A stretch of DNA of 64,000 nt from CAVTWH01 sp963850915 (GTDB lineage: Bacteria; Actinomycetota; Actinomycetes; Mycobacteriales; Micromonosporaceae): positions 868,001 to 932,000 of the forward strand of contig CAWKND010000004.1 of assembly GCA_963850915.1 (NCBI GenBank). The letters run 5' to 3'. This document shows, piece after piece, positions 29,002-38,780 of the stretch (position 1 is its first letter; each line of letters begins with the position of its first letter). Both the position numbers and the translations under genes were made by a program. A model generated the notes under the pieces. It made no database searches. It was not told the DNA's origin and saw only the letters and a program-made list of their open reading frames with translations.

Positions 29002-30309
29002 GTGCCGGGACGGCGAGGCGCACGGACGGGGCGGGGCTGGGACGCAGCTCCGCCCCGTCCACCTCGTACCCGGAAACCGGCGGCGGGGCGGCTGCCCGAC
29101 TGGGCGGCACCCGGGCCGGACGAGGCGCTGTGGACGCCGGACGAGGCTGACTACCAGCCAGGTACCCCGCGCGGCGACCAACTCGGCCTAGACGACCAGG
29201 GCCTAGACGAGCTGGGCCCTGACGAGCTGGGCCCTGACGAGCTGGGCCCTGACGACGGCCTACGCGGCCCTGACGCATTCGGCCCTGACGGAGTGAGCGG
29301 CAACCGGCTGGGCGGTGACCAGCCAAGCAGCGATCGGCTGAGCGGCAACCGGCTGGGCAGCGACAGGCTGGGCGGCGACAGGCTGGGCGGCGACAGGCTG
29401 GGCGGCGACAGGCTGGGCGGCGACAGGCTGGGCAGCGGCCAGATGGAAGGCGGGTCTGACATGGCAGCCGAGTCTGAAGGCGCGCCCAGGCGGGGAACGC
29501 GACGGGCCGGTGGCGGGGGCGGCTTCGGGCGGCCGGGCGGGCAGCGCAGCGGCGGCTGGGGTACCCGGGACCGGGCGGCGCGGGACGAGCCTGCCACCGA
29601 CGGACCGGACGCCGACTCCAGCGGCCAGCCGGGCTCCAGCAGTCGCGGCTCCGGTGGTGGTGGCTTCGGCAGCCGTGAGTCCAGTAGCCGCCGGACGGGT
29701 GGCGGGCGCTGGGGGACGCCAGCGCCGGTGGACGAGTCCCGGGATCCGGCCGAGGTGGCGCGCGAGATCTGCCTGCGCCAGCTGGCGGTACGCCCACGTA
29801 CCCGGGCCGAGTTGGCCACCGCACTCGCCCGTAACGGCATCGCGCCCGAGGTGGCGGCGGAGGTACTGGACCGCTACGACGAGGTGGGCATCATCGATGA
29901 CGCGGCGTTCGCCCGCGCCTGGGTGACCAGCCGGCACCACAGTCGCGGGCTGGCCACCCGGGCGCTCGCCAACGAACTGCGCCAGCACGGGGTGGAGAAG
30001 GAGCTCGCCGACGCAGCGCTGGACGAGCTCGACGGCGACACCGAGGCGGCCACCGCTCGAGAGCTGGTGGACCGCAAGCTGCGCAGCGCCGGCGGTACCG
30101 CTCCGGACGCGTTGTTCCGGCGCCTGGTCGGCATGCTGGCCCGCAAGGGGTACCCGCCGGGGGTGGCGATCCGGGTGGTGAAGGAGGCGCTGGCCGCCCG
30201 TACCGACATTCTGGGCGGTGGGGACCGCAGCCCGTTGGACGAGATCGACCCGGATGCGGAGTCCCACCTCGTGGGCGATGATCTGGCCAGCGACCAGCCG
30301 ATCGACTGA
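29002..30309 (+). CDS. recX: RecA regulator RecX with long repetitive N-terminal extension
   Basis: A 435-residue frame; the RecX three-helix repeats occupy only about residues 250-410 (EVAREICLRQLAVRPRTRAE, LDRYDEVGIIDDAAFARAWV, GTAPDALFRRLVGMLARKGY). RecX caps and depolymerises RecA filaments. The first 245 residues are low complexity: a GPDEL/GLDEL block, a GGDRL block (15-bp DNA repeats) and Gly/Ser-rich linkers. GTG 29002 gives this long form; ATG 29461 (MAAESEGAPRRGTRR) is an in-frame alternative that removes both repeat blocks and gives a 282-residue protein nearer the family length. It follows recA by 86 bp. Confidence 0.88.
   Translation: MPGRRGARTGRGWDAAPPRPPRTRKPAAGRLPDWAAPGPDEALWTPDEADYQPGTPRGDQLGLDDQGLDELGPDELGPDELGPDDGLRGPDAFGPDGVSGNRLGGDQPSSDRLSGNRLGSDRLGGDRLGGDRLGGDRLGGDRLGSGQMEGGSDMAAESEGAPRRGTRRAGGGGGFGRPGGQRSGGWGTRDRAARDEPATDGPDADSSGQPGSSSRGSGGGGFGSRESSSRRTGGGRWGTPAPVDESRDPAEVAREICLRQLAVRPRTRAELATALARNGIAPEVAAEVLDRYDEVGIIDDAAFARAWVTSRHHSRGLATRALANELRQHGVEKELADAALDELDGDTEAATARELVDRKLRSAGGTAPDALFRRLVGMLARKGYPPGVAIRVVKEALAARTDILGGGDRSPLDEIDPDAESHLVGDDLASDQPID
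29206..29250. repeat. Three 15-bp repeats inside the recX frame (GPDEL block)
   Basis: GACGAGCTGGGCCCT repeated perfectly at 29206-29220, 29221-29235 and 29236-29250, keeping frame. Upstream units GACGACCAGGGCCTA are diverged copies. Confidence 0.9.
29356..29430. repeat. Five 15-bp repeats inside the recX frame (GGDRL block)
   Basis: GGCGGCGACAGGCTG four times (29371-29430) after a variant with GGCAGC (29356-29370). More diverged copies (GGCAACCGGCTG) lie to the left. In frame. Confidence 0.9.
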
Positions 30310-30433
30310 TCTGGAGTCGGACGTCCGTCCGGGTCGGCATCGTCCGAAACTACGATCTGTAGTTTGGGCAGCTCTGTGGGTATCCATAGATGATTGACGA
30401 CATATTTCAGGTCGCGGGCCGGATCATGCGTTC

Positions 30434-30463
30434 TTGACCGAAGGGCCATCCGGCACCTAGCCT
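30434..30463 (+). promoter_or_regulatory. Sigma70-like promoter upstream of rny
   Basis: TTGACC (30434-30439), 18-bp spacer, TAGCCT (30458-30463). Predicted transcription start near 30470 would give a 5' leader of about 250 nt ahead of the rny GTG. Confidence 0.45.
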
Positions 30464-30666
30464 CACGTACAGAAGAGAGTTACTGATCCGATACGTGCTA
30501 AGCGCACAACATAGATCGCATAACAGTCAGGACAATATTCTCGGCGCAAGTCGCGCAGAGACATCGAGAAGTCGACGGGCGGTAACGTCCGTTCGACTCT
30601 TTGTAGAACCCGGGCGTAACTAGGGCTCCCGGGACCCGACCGTCGGACAACTCTCTTCACCGGACA

Positions 30667-30688
30667 GTGTGCCGCCCCAACGGCACAC
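30667..30688 (+). promoter_or_regulatory. Hairpin in the rny leader
   Basis: GTGTGCCG (30667-30674) and CGGCACAC (30681-30688) form a perfect 8-bp stem with a 6-nt loop, ending 32 nt before the start codon. It could be a terminator/attenuator or a protein- or RNase-binding element in the leader. Confidence 0.5.
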
Positions 30689-30720
30689 CGTAAGCGCCAC
30701 GGGGGAAGGGGAGGCCGACC

Positions 30721-32448
<1,728 letters not shown>

Positions 32449-32463
32449 GTTCGCGCCACCTCG

Positions 32464-32694
32464 TCAAGCAGCCGGGGACTCCTTGCGCCCGCCGCGTACC
32501 TCCAGATGGTCGAGCAGGTGCTGGGTGGCCGCGGCCACGGCGGCGACCGCCTCGTCGAACGCCTCCCGGTTGTGCGGGGCGGGGGTACGGAAACCCGAGA
32601 TCTTGCGGACGTACTGCAGGGCTGCGGCCCGTACGTCGGCGTTGGTGACATCGATGGTGAACGGCTCACGCAGCGTCTTGATACTCCGGCACAT
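32464..32694 (-). CDS. DUF2277 family protein
   Basis: 76 residues beginning MCRSIKTLREPFTIDVTNAD, the diagnostic DUF2277 N-terminus (MCRxIK), followed by VRAAALQYVRKISGFRTPAP and an Ala-rich helix. Function unknown. ATG 32694 is chosen because the family signature starts there; MNAMCRS from ATG 32703 is possible. The frame is open much further upstream but without family character. It converges with rny 15 bp away. Confidence 0.85.
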   Translation of the reverse strand: MCRSIKTLREPFTIDVTNADVRAAALQYVRKISGFRTPAPHNREAFDEAVAAVAAATQHLLDHLEVRGGRKESPAA

Positions 32695-32878
32695 GGCATT
32701 CATTGTGCCCGCGTGCACCGACAAGTCGTACAGTCGCGAGCATGCGTCATGTGATCTGCTCCCCGCCGCCCGTCCGCTGACGGGCGACGCCACCATCTCC
32801 TGACCACGGGTCTTCGCGACCCGGGGTGGCCGCTGCCCGCAAATCGGCCGGCATCCACCACCGACGCGGAGACCTCTC

Positions 32879-33919
32879 ATGACGCACATTCACCCTGCCC
32901 AGATCAACCCTGCCCAGATCAACCCTGCCCAGGTTCACCCTGCCCAGGTTCACCCTGCCCAGATCCGGCGTGCCCTGGCGATGATCGCGCTGGCTGCCAC
33001 CGCCTGGGGTACCGGCGGTGTGATCGCCGCATACCTGTTCCGTACCACCGGGCTCGGCCCTATCGCCGTGTCGTTCTGGCGCTTCGCCGGGGGTACCGTG
33101 CTGCTCGCCGCCGCCGCGCTCGGCAGCCGGGCGCGGGCCGGCGCACGGCGGCGGCGGCCTCACGAGATCGACTGGCGGCGCACCGCGATCCTCGGCGTCG
33201 GCCTGGCCATCTACCAGTCCGCGTACTTCGCCGGCTGCGCCGACACCGGGGTGGCCGTGGCAACTGTGGTCACGCTGGGTGCGGGGCCGGTACTGATCGC
33301 GGTCGGCGCCCGGCTGCTGCTGGGGGAGCGGCTCGGTACCGGCGGGGCGGTCACTGTCCTGGTCGCCGTGCTGGGGCTCGCCGTCCTGGCCGGCGCCGGG
33401 GACGGCGGGCAGGCGCCGCACCGGCTGGCGGGCGTCGGCTGGGCGCTGCTGGGCGCACTCGGGTACGCGGCGGCAACCCTGCTGGCCAGGGGACGTGCGG
33501 GTACGCCGGTCGGGCACGCGCCACTGCTCGGCACGCTGGCCGTCGGAGCGCTGGTACTCCTGCCGTTCGCCCTGGTCAGCGGGGTACTCCCGGCCGGTGG
33601 GCAGCCGGTACGCGACTGGGCGTGGCTCGGGTACCTGGCGGCGGTACCCACGGTCCTGGCGTACCGGATGTTCTTCGCCGCGCTGGCGACCGTTCGGGCC
33701 ACCACGGCCGCCCTGGTGGCACTAATCGAGGCGGTGGTCGCCGCGCTCCTCGCGCTGTGGCTGCTCGGCGAGCGGCTGACCGGGCTCGGCTGGCTCGGGA
33801 TGGCGCTGCTGCTCGGCGCGGTCGCAGTCCGCACCGCGCACGAAGCAACCGGGCAGCGGTCCACGGCGCACGAAGCAACCGGGCAGCGGTCCGCGGCGCA
33901 CGAGGCAACCGGGCAGTAG
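32879..33919 (+). CDS. EamA/DMT-superfamily transporter
   Basis: 346 residues with ten hydrophobic segments typical of the drug/metabolite transporter superfamily (ALAMIALAATAWGTGGVIAA opening, ALVALIEAVVAALLALWLLG, GLGWLGMALLLGAVAVRTAH near the end). The N-terminal 28 residues are a degenerate HPAQINPAQV repeat from five 15-bp units, and the last 24 are an AHEATGQRS repeat from 30-bp units; both lie outside the membrane core. ATG 32879 starts just ahead of the repeat; a start after it cannot be excluded. Substrate unknown. Confidence 0.87.
   Translation: MTHIHPAQINPAQINPAQVHPAQVHPAQIRRALAMIALAATAWGTGGVIAAYLFRTTGLGPIAVSFWRFAGGTVLLAAAALGSRARAGARRRRPHEIDWRRTAILGVGLAIYQSAYFAGCADTGVAVATVVTLGAGPVLIAVGARLLLGERLGTGGAVTVLVAVLGLAVLAGAGDGGQAPHRLAGVGWALLGALGYAAATLLARGRAGTPVGHAPLLGTLAVGALVLLPFALVSGVLPAGGQPVRDWAWLGYLAAVPTVLAYRMFFAALATVRATTAALVALIEAVVAALLALWLLGERLTGLGWLGMALLLGAVAVRTAHEATGQRSTAHEATGQRSAAHEATGQ
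32889..32963. repeat. Five 15-bp repeats encoding the EamA N-terminus
   Basis: Units of TTCACCCTGCCCAGA / TCAACCCTGCCCAGA type at 32889, 32904, 32919, 32934 and 32949, in frame, encoding (I/V)(H/N)PAQ repeats. Confidence 0.9.
33836..33918. repeat. 30-bp repeats encoding the EamA C-terminus up to its stop
   Basis: Unit GCGCACGAAGCAACCGGGCA plus GCGGTCCACG at 33836-33865 and 33866-33895, and a third truncated copy 33896-33918 ending in the TAG stop. Degenerate 9-bp units (GCAACCGGG-like) continue past the stop to about 33980. Confidence 0.9.
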
Positions 33920-34029
33920 CCGGGCGACCGGGGCAACCGGAGCAAGCGGGGTAACGGGGGGGACGGAGGCGACCGGGCAGCGGCCGGGCTCGGCGCAGCG
34001 GCCGGCGGCGACTACCCTCGTACCTTGCC

Positions 34030-35526
34030 ATGACTACTCAGCTGACCCCCGCCACGGCCGGGCGCACCTACGAGGTACGCACCTACGGCTGCCAGATGAA
34101 CGTGCACGACTCCGAGCGCATCTCCGGACTGCTGGAGGACGCCGGGTACGTTCGTGCCGACGGTGCACAGACGCCCGATGTCGTCGTGTTCAACACCTGT
34201 GCCGTCCGGGAGAACGCGGACAACCGGCTGTACGGCAACCTCGGCCACCTGCGCCCGACCAAGCTGTCCCACCCGGGCATGCAGATCGCGGTGGGTGGTT
34301 GTCTGGCGCAGAAGGACCAGGGCGAGATCGTCCGCAAGGCGCCCTGGGTCGACGTGGTCTTCGGTACGCACAACATCGGTTCGCTGCCGGTCCTGCTGGA
34401 GCGCGCCCGGCACAACGAGGAAGCCCAGCTGGAGATCCTGGACGCGCTGGAGACCTTCCCGTCGGCGCTGCCGGCCCGCCGCGAGTCCAGCTACGCCGGC
34501 TGGGTATCGATCTCGGTGGGTTGCAACAACACCTGCACCTTCTGCATCGTGCCGGCGCTGCGCGGCAAGGAGAAGGACCGCCGGCCGGGCGACATCCTGG
34601 CCGAGGTGGGCGCGCTCGCCGCGGCCGGCGTGCTGGAGGTGACGCTGCTCGGCCAGAACGTGAACTCCTACGGCGCCGAGTTCGGCGACCGGCTCGCGTT
34701 CGGCAAACTGCTGCGTGCCTGCGGCGACATCGACGGGCTGGAGCGGCTGCGCTTCACCAGCCCGCACCCGAAGGACTTCACCGACGACGTGATCGCCGCG
34801 ATGGCCGAGACCGCCAACGTCTGCCACTCGCTGCACATGCCGCTGCAGTCGGGGTCGGACGCCGTGCTGAAGGCGATGCGCCGCTCCTACCGGCAGGAGC
34901 GCTACCTCGGCATCATCGACAAGGTGCGGGCCGCGATGCCGGATGCCGCGATCACCACCGACATCATCGTGGGCTTCCCGGGCGAGACCGAGGCCGACTT
35001 CGAGCAGACCCTGGACGTGGTACGGGCGGCCAGGTTCGCCAGTGCCTTCACCTTCCAGTACTCCAAGCGCCCGGGTACCCCCGCGGCCACCATGCCCGAC
35101 CAGCTGCCGAAAGAGGTGGTACAGCAGCGGTACGAGCGGCTGGCCACGCTGCTGGAGGAGGTGACCTGGGCGGAGAACCGGGCACTCGTGGGTACCGAGG
35201 TCGAGGTGCTGGTCGCGGTCGGCGAAGGGCGCAAGGACGAGGCGACCGGCCGGATGTCGGGTCGCGCGCGGGACGGCCGGCTGGTGCACTTCGCGACCGG
35301 CGAGACCCGGCCGCGCCCGGGTGACATCGTGCAAACCGTGGTCACCTACGCGGCTCCGCACCACCTCAACGCCGACGGCGCACCCCTGTCCCACCGGCGT
35401 ACCCCCGCCGGAGACGCACACGCCGCGGGCACCGTCACCCGTACCCCCGGGGTCCTGCTCGGGCTGCCCACGGTCGGTGCGCCGCCGGCCCAGCCCGCGC
35501 CGATCTCCGCCTGCGCCGCTTCTTAA
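34030..35526 (+). CDS. miaB: tRNA-2-methylthio-N6-dimethylallyladenosine synthase MiaB
   Basis: A 498-residue radical-SAM methylthiotransferase converting i6A37 to ms2i6A37 in tRNA. N-terminal UPF0004 domain with Cys21 (RTYGCQMNVHDSERISG), NTCAVRENA and GGCLAQKDQG supplying the second [4Fe-4S] ligands; radical-SAM motif CNNTCTFC with Cys165, 169 and 172; TRAM-like C-terminus (VEVLVAVGEGRKDEATGRMS). The last 50 residues are Pro/Ala-rich and end in a repeat. MiaA, the enzyme that makes its substrate, is encoded 2.3 kb downstream. ATG 34030 lies at the start of the conserved region. Confidence 0.95.
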   Translation: MTTQLTPATAGRTYEVRTYGCQMNVHDSERISGLLEDAGYVRADGAQTPDVVVFNTCAVRENADNRLYGNLGHLRPTKLSHPGMQIAVGGCLAQKDQGEIVRKAPWVDVVFGTHNIGSLPVLLERARHNEEAQLEILDALETFPSALPARRESSYAGWVSISVGCNNTCTFCIVPALRGKEKDRRPGDILAEVGALAAAGVLEVTLLGQNVNSYGAEFGDRLAFGKLLRACGDIDGLERLRFTSPHPKDFTDDVIAAMAETANVCHSLHMPLQSGSDAVLKAMRRSYRQERYLGIIDKVRAAMPDAAITTDIIVGFPGETEADFEQTLDVVRAARFASAFTFQYSKRPGTPAATMPDQLPKEVVQQRYERLATLLEEVTWAENRALVGTEVEVLVAVGEGRKDEATGRMSGRARDGRLVHFATGETRPRPGDIVQTVVTYAAPHHLNADGAPLSHRRTPAGDAHAAGTVTRTPGVLLGLPTVGAPPAQPAPISACAAS

Positions 35527-35556
35527 AAGCCGCTTCTTAAAAGCCGCTTCTTACAC
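35515..35556. repeat. Three 14-bp repeats spanning the miaB stop codon
   Basis: GCCGCTTCTTAAAA at 35515-35528 and 35529-35542, and GCCGCTTCTTACAC at 35543-35556. The TAA stop of miaB lies in the first unit, so the second unit carries another TAA. Confidence 0.92.
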
Positions 35557-35573
35557 CAGCCCAGACATGATCG

Positions 35574-35601
35574 CGGCGCCGTCCCAAAGGGAGCGGCGCC
35601 G
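35574..35601. terminator. Hairpin between miaB and the convergent DUF349 gene
   Basis: CGGCGCCG (35574-35581) and a second CGGCGCCG (35594-35601); each half is itself palindromic, giving an 8-bp stem with a 12-nt loop (TCCCAAAGGGAG). Probable bidirectional terminator. Confidence 0.65.
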
Positions 35602-35711
35602 AGATCTCTATGTGGTTGTGCGGTGAATCAGCGTTCTGGCTTATTCAACGGTTCGGTGACTCAGCTCGTGATGGGCCGGCCGGCGAGCCGGCTCAGCTCG
35701 TTTCCCGGGGC

Positions 35712-36920
35712 TCAGCTGGTGTGCTCTGCGAGGTTGAGGAACTGGCGCTTCTGGGACAGCGCCCGCTCGGCCTCCTTGATCCGCTTGGCATCGCCGGCCG
35801 CCTGCGCCCGGGCCAGCCTGGCCTCGGCCTCGGCGACCTGGTCGCGCATCTGGGTCAGCAGCGGGTTGTCGGCCGGGCTGGTGCGCCGCCAGGCCACGTC
35901 CATCGCGCCGCGAATCTTCTCCTCGACCGCCCGCATCCGGCGGTCGAGTCCGGCCGCGGCGTCCCGGGAGACCCGGCCCGCGTCGTGCCACTGTGCCTGG
36001 ATGTCGCGCAGCTTTGCCTGGGCGTTCTTCGGATCGGCGTCCACGTCGATCGCCTCGGCCTGGGTGAGCAGCTCCTGGCGGCGCTCCATGGCGACCTTGT
36101 GCTCGGCGTCGCGGGCCGAGAAGACCTCACTGCGCCGGGTGAAGAAGCTGTCCTGCGCGGCGCGGAACCGGTCCCACAGGCGCTGCTCGACCTCCTTGGA
36201 GGCGCGCGGGGCCGCCTTCCACTCGGTCATCAGCTCCTTCAACCGATTGGCGGTGGCCGTCCACTCGGTCGCGGTTGCCAGCTCCTCGGCCTCGGTGACC
36301 AGCTCTTCCTTGCGGGACTGGGCGGTCTTGCGGCCGGCGTCCAGAGTGGCGAAGTGGGCGCCGCGACGGCGGGTGAAGGCGTCCCGGGCGGCGGCGTAGC
36401 GCTTCCACAGCTCACCATCGGCCTTGCGGTCGATGCCGCGGATGCCCTTCCACTCGTCGAGGATCTCCTTGAACCGGTCGCCGGCCACCTTCCAGCTGGT
36501 CGAGTCGGCGGCCATCGTCTCGGCCTCTTCGACCAGCGCGGTCTTGCGGGCCAGCGCCTCGACCCGAGCGGCGTCGCGGGCAGCACGTGCCTCGCCGGCC
36601 TTCTCCTCCGCGCGGGCGGTCAGCTTGTCCAGGCGGGCGGTGAGGGTATCGATGTCGCCGACCACATGCGCCTCGTCGAGGGTGGCGCGCAGTCGCTTGA
36701 TCGTGGCGAGCGAGTGGGAGGCGTCCGCGGCCCCGGTCTGCAGCCGGGTATCCACCAGGTCAACCTCGGTGACCAGGTCGGCGAAGCGGCGAGCGAAGTG
36801 GGCCAAGCCCTCTTCGGGCGTACCCGCCTGCCACGACCCGACCAGCTTCTCCCCGGTTGCGGTCTTGACGTATACCGTGCCGTCCGCGTCGACCCGTCCG
36901 AAGGTCGTCCAGTCGCTCAT
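35712..36920 (-). CDS. DUF349 coiled-coil protein
   Basis: 402 residues. After an N-terminal VYVKTATGEKLVGSWQAGTP segment the protein is almost wholly helical with at least three DUF349 repeats (TSWKVAGDRFKEILDEWKGI, WTATANRLKELMTEWKAAPR, AKLRDIQAQWHDAGRVSRDA), each with the W-K/H...W pattern. Ala/Arg-rich, like Rv2731 at the same locus in mycobacteria. Biochemical function is not established; related proteins in proteobacteria are linked to RNA/ribosome binding, which is not shown here. ATG 36920 is the first start. Confidence 0.88.
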   Translation of the reverse strand: MSDWTTFGRVDADGTVYVKTATGEKLVGSWQAGTPEEGLAHFARRFADLVTEVDLVDTRLQTGAADASHSLATIKRLRATLDEAHVVGDIDTLTARLDKLTARAEEKAGEARAARDAARVEALARKTALVEEAETMAADSTSWKVAGDRFKEILDEWKGIRGIDRKADGELWKRYAAARDAFTRRRGAHFATLDAGRKTAQSRKEELVTEAEELATATEWTATANRLKELMTEWKAAPRASKEVEQRLWDRFRAAQDSFFTRRSEVFSARDAEHKVAMERRQELLTQAEAIDVDADPKNAQAKLRDIQAQWHDAGRVSRDAAAGLDRRMRAVEEKIRGAMDVAWRRTSPADNPLLTQMRDQVAEAEARLARAQAAGDAKRIKEAERALSQKRQFLNLAEHTS

Positions 36921-37107
36921 CTTGTGTCCTCAGTCTTCCCGGCGCCCCCGGACGTCTCCGGCGGCCACCGCCACAGCGCAGTAGTTTTCTCCCCGGCATT
37001 GTCACAGGTCGTACCCCGTCCCCGTCGAGGGACCGGTGCCGACCGTGACCATACGGTGTCCTGACGGCACCCGGAGAGTGATCGTCGCGCCCGGTTACGG
37101 TTGATCC

Positions 37108-37833
37108 GTGCCACTCGTCGCCGCTGCCGTCTGCCCCCATCCTCCCCTGCTGATCCCCGAGGTCGCCAGCGGCGCCAGCGCCGAACTCGACGACCTGCGG
37201 GACGCCTGTGACCGGGCGCTGGCGAGCCTCTTCGCGGCTGAGCCGGCCGTGGTCACCATCGTGGGTACCGGCCCGGAGCTGCGCCAGTACTTCCCGCCGT
37301 ACCTCGCCTCGTTCGCCGACTTCGGGGTACCGGTCGAGGCGCACCTGGGCAGCTCCAGTCGGCGCCCCTCGGTGCTGCCACTGAGCCTCGCGATGGGCGT
37401 GTGGCTGCTGCGCCGGGCGGTGGATGCCGGCCGGCCCAAGCGGCCGACGGTCTGGCGGGCGGTGACGGTACCGGTGGACGAGCCGGTCGACGACTGCCGT
37501 GAGTTCGGCGCGATCGAGGGCAGCGCCGAGAACCGGCACGCGCTGCTGGTCATGGGGGACGGGTCGGCGTGCCGGAGCGAGAAGGCGCCGGGCTACCTCG
37601 ATCCGCGAGCGGCCGAGTTCGACGCCTCGGTCAGCAAGGCGCTGGCCACTGTGGACACCGACGCGCTGCTGGCGCTGGATCCGTCCGTGGCCGGCGAACT
37701 GCTGGCGGTCGGCCGGGCGCCCTGGCAGGTACTCGCCGGGGCGGCGCTGGGCGCGGGCCGGGACTTCAGCGGCGCTGTGTACTACGACGCCGCGCCTTAC
37801 GGGGTTCAGTACACCGTGGCGGTATGGCAGTGA
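37108..37833 (+). CDS. Class III extradiol dioxygenase-like (LigB fold) protein
   Basis: 241 residues: MPLVAAAVCPHPPLLIPEVA opens with the CPHPPLL motif characteristic of this conserved actinobacterial family (Rv2728c-like), followed by a LigB-like alpha/beta fold. Only part of the Fe(II)-ligand set of true extradiol dioxygenases is visible, so catalytic activity is uncertain. GTG 37108. It overlaps the start of miaA by 10 bp, implying translational coupling. Confidence 0.85.
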   Translation: MPLVAAAVCPHPPLLIPEVASGASAELDDLRDACDRALASLFAAEPAVVTIVGTGPELRQYFPPYLASFADFGVPVEAHLGSSSRRPSVLPLSLAMGVWLLRRAVDAGRPKRPTVWRAVTVPVDEPVDDCREFGAIEGSAENRHALLVMGDGSACRSEKAPGYLDPRAAEFDASVSKALATVDTDALLALDPSVAGELLAVGRAPWQVLAGAALGAGRDFSGAVYYDAAPYGVQYTVAVWQ

Positions 37834-38780
37834 AGGGGACGGTCGTCGCGGTGGTCGGGCCGACGGCGGCGGGGAAGTCGGAGCTGAGCCTGGCGCTGGC
37901 CGAGCGGCTCGGCGGGGAGGTGGTCAACGCCGACTCGATGCAGCTCTACGCCGGCATGGACATCGGTACCGCCAAGCTGACCCTGGACGAGCGCCGGGGC
38001 GTACCGCACCACCTGCTCGACATCTGGCCGGTGACCGTGGCCGCGAGCGTGGCCGAGTACCAGTCGAGGGCCCGTACCGCCATCGACGACATTCTCGCCC
38101 GCGGCCGGGTACCCCTGCTGGTCGGCGGCTCCGGCCTGTACGTACGGGCGGTGCTGGAGCACTTCGAGTTCCCGGGTACCGACGCCGAGCTGCGCGCCGC
38201 ACTCGAAGCCGAACTCGCCGCCGAGGGCGCGGAGCCGCTCTACGAACGCCTGCGCGCCAAGGCCCCCGAGGCGGCCGCGAACATCCTGCCCAGTAACGGC
38301 CGGCGGATCGTCCGGGCACTGGAGGTGGTGGAGTTGACCGGCTCGTTCACCGCCGTACTGCCCGATCCGGCGCCGTACTACCGGTCGGTGCAGCTCGGGC
38401 TGGACCTGGATGCCACGGCGCTGGACGAACGGGTCGCCCACCGGGTGGACCGGATGTGGGAGCAGGGGCTGGTCGACGAGGTACGCGGGCTGCTCGGTAA
38501 CGGGCTGCGCGACGGGCGTACGGCCAGCCGGGCACTCGGGTACCAGCAGGCGATCCGCCAGCTCGACGGGGAGTACGGCGAGGTGGAGGCGCGCGCCGCG
38601 ACGGTACAGGCAACCAGAAGGTTCGTGCGCCGCCAGCGCACCTGGTTCCGCCGGGACCCGCACCTCCACTGGCTGAACGGCGCCGACGCGGACCTGCTGG
38701 ACCGGGCACTCGCGACGGTAAATGACGCGGTAGGGGAGGATGGACGGCATGCGCTTCGCGAAGGGCCACGGCACCGGTAA
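37824..38780 (+). CDS. miaA: tRNA dimethylallyltransferase MiaA
   Basis: 318 residues. P-loop GPTAAGKS at residues 12-19, VNADSMQLYAGMDIGTAKLT (substrate tRNA and DMAPP binding), PHHLLDIWPVTVAASVAEYQ, the ILVGGSGLYV-type motif (PLLVGGSGLYVRAVLEHFEF) and the C-terminal TVQATRRFVRRQRTWFRRDP. It adds the dimethylallyl group to tRNA A37, feeding MiaB. ATG 37824 (MAVKGTVVAVVGPTAAGKSE) is chosen although the frame is open upstream within the LigB gene. It overlaps dapF at its 3' end. Confidence 0.95.
   Translation: MAVKGTVVAVVGPTAAGKSELSLALAERLGGEVVNADSMQLYAGMDIGTAKLTLDERRGVPHHLLDIWPVTVAASVAEYQSRARTAIDDILARGRVPLLVGGSGLYVRAVLEHFEFPGTDAELRAALEAELAAEGAEPLYERLRAKAPEAAANILPSNGRRIVRALEVVELTGSFTAVLPDPAPYYRSVQLGLDLDATALDERVAHRVDRMWEQGLVDEVRGLLGNGLRDGRTASRALGYQQAIRQLDGEYGEVEARAATVQATRRFVRRQRTWFRRDPHLHWLNGADADLLDRALATVNDAVGEDGRHALREGPRHR

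Larger units (their letters stand above)
30310..30720. other. 411-bp gene-free, AT-richer leader region between recX and rny
   Basis: No convincing protein is encoded on either strand. The stretch from about 30340 to 30560 is visibly richer in A/T than its surroundings. It contains a sigma70-like promoter (30434-30463) and an 8-bp hairpin (30667-30688) close to the rny start. The long leader implies post-transcriptional control of rny or a small RNA; neither is shown. Confidence 0.5.

Noticed and set aside
30463..30660. 65-residue minus-strand frame containing a CPDC motif between recX and rny
   Set aside because: No ribosome site, no family resemblance, lies over the proposed rny promoter and leader; too weak to call.
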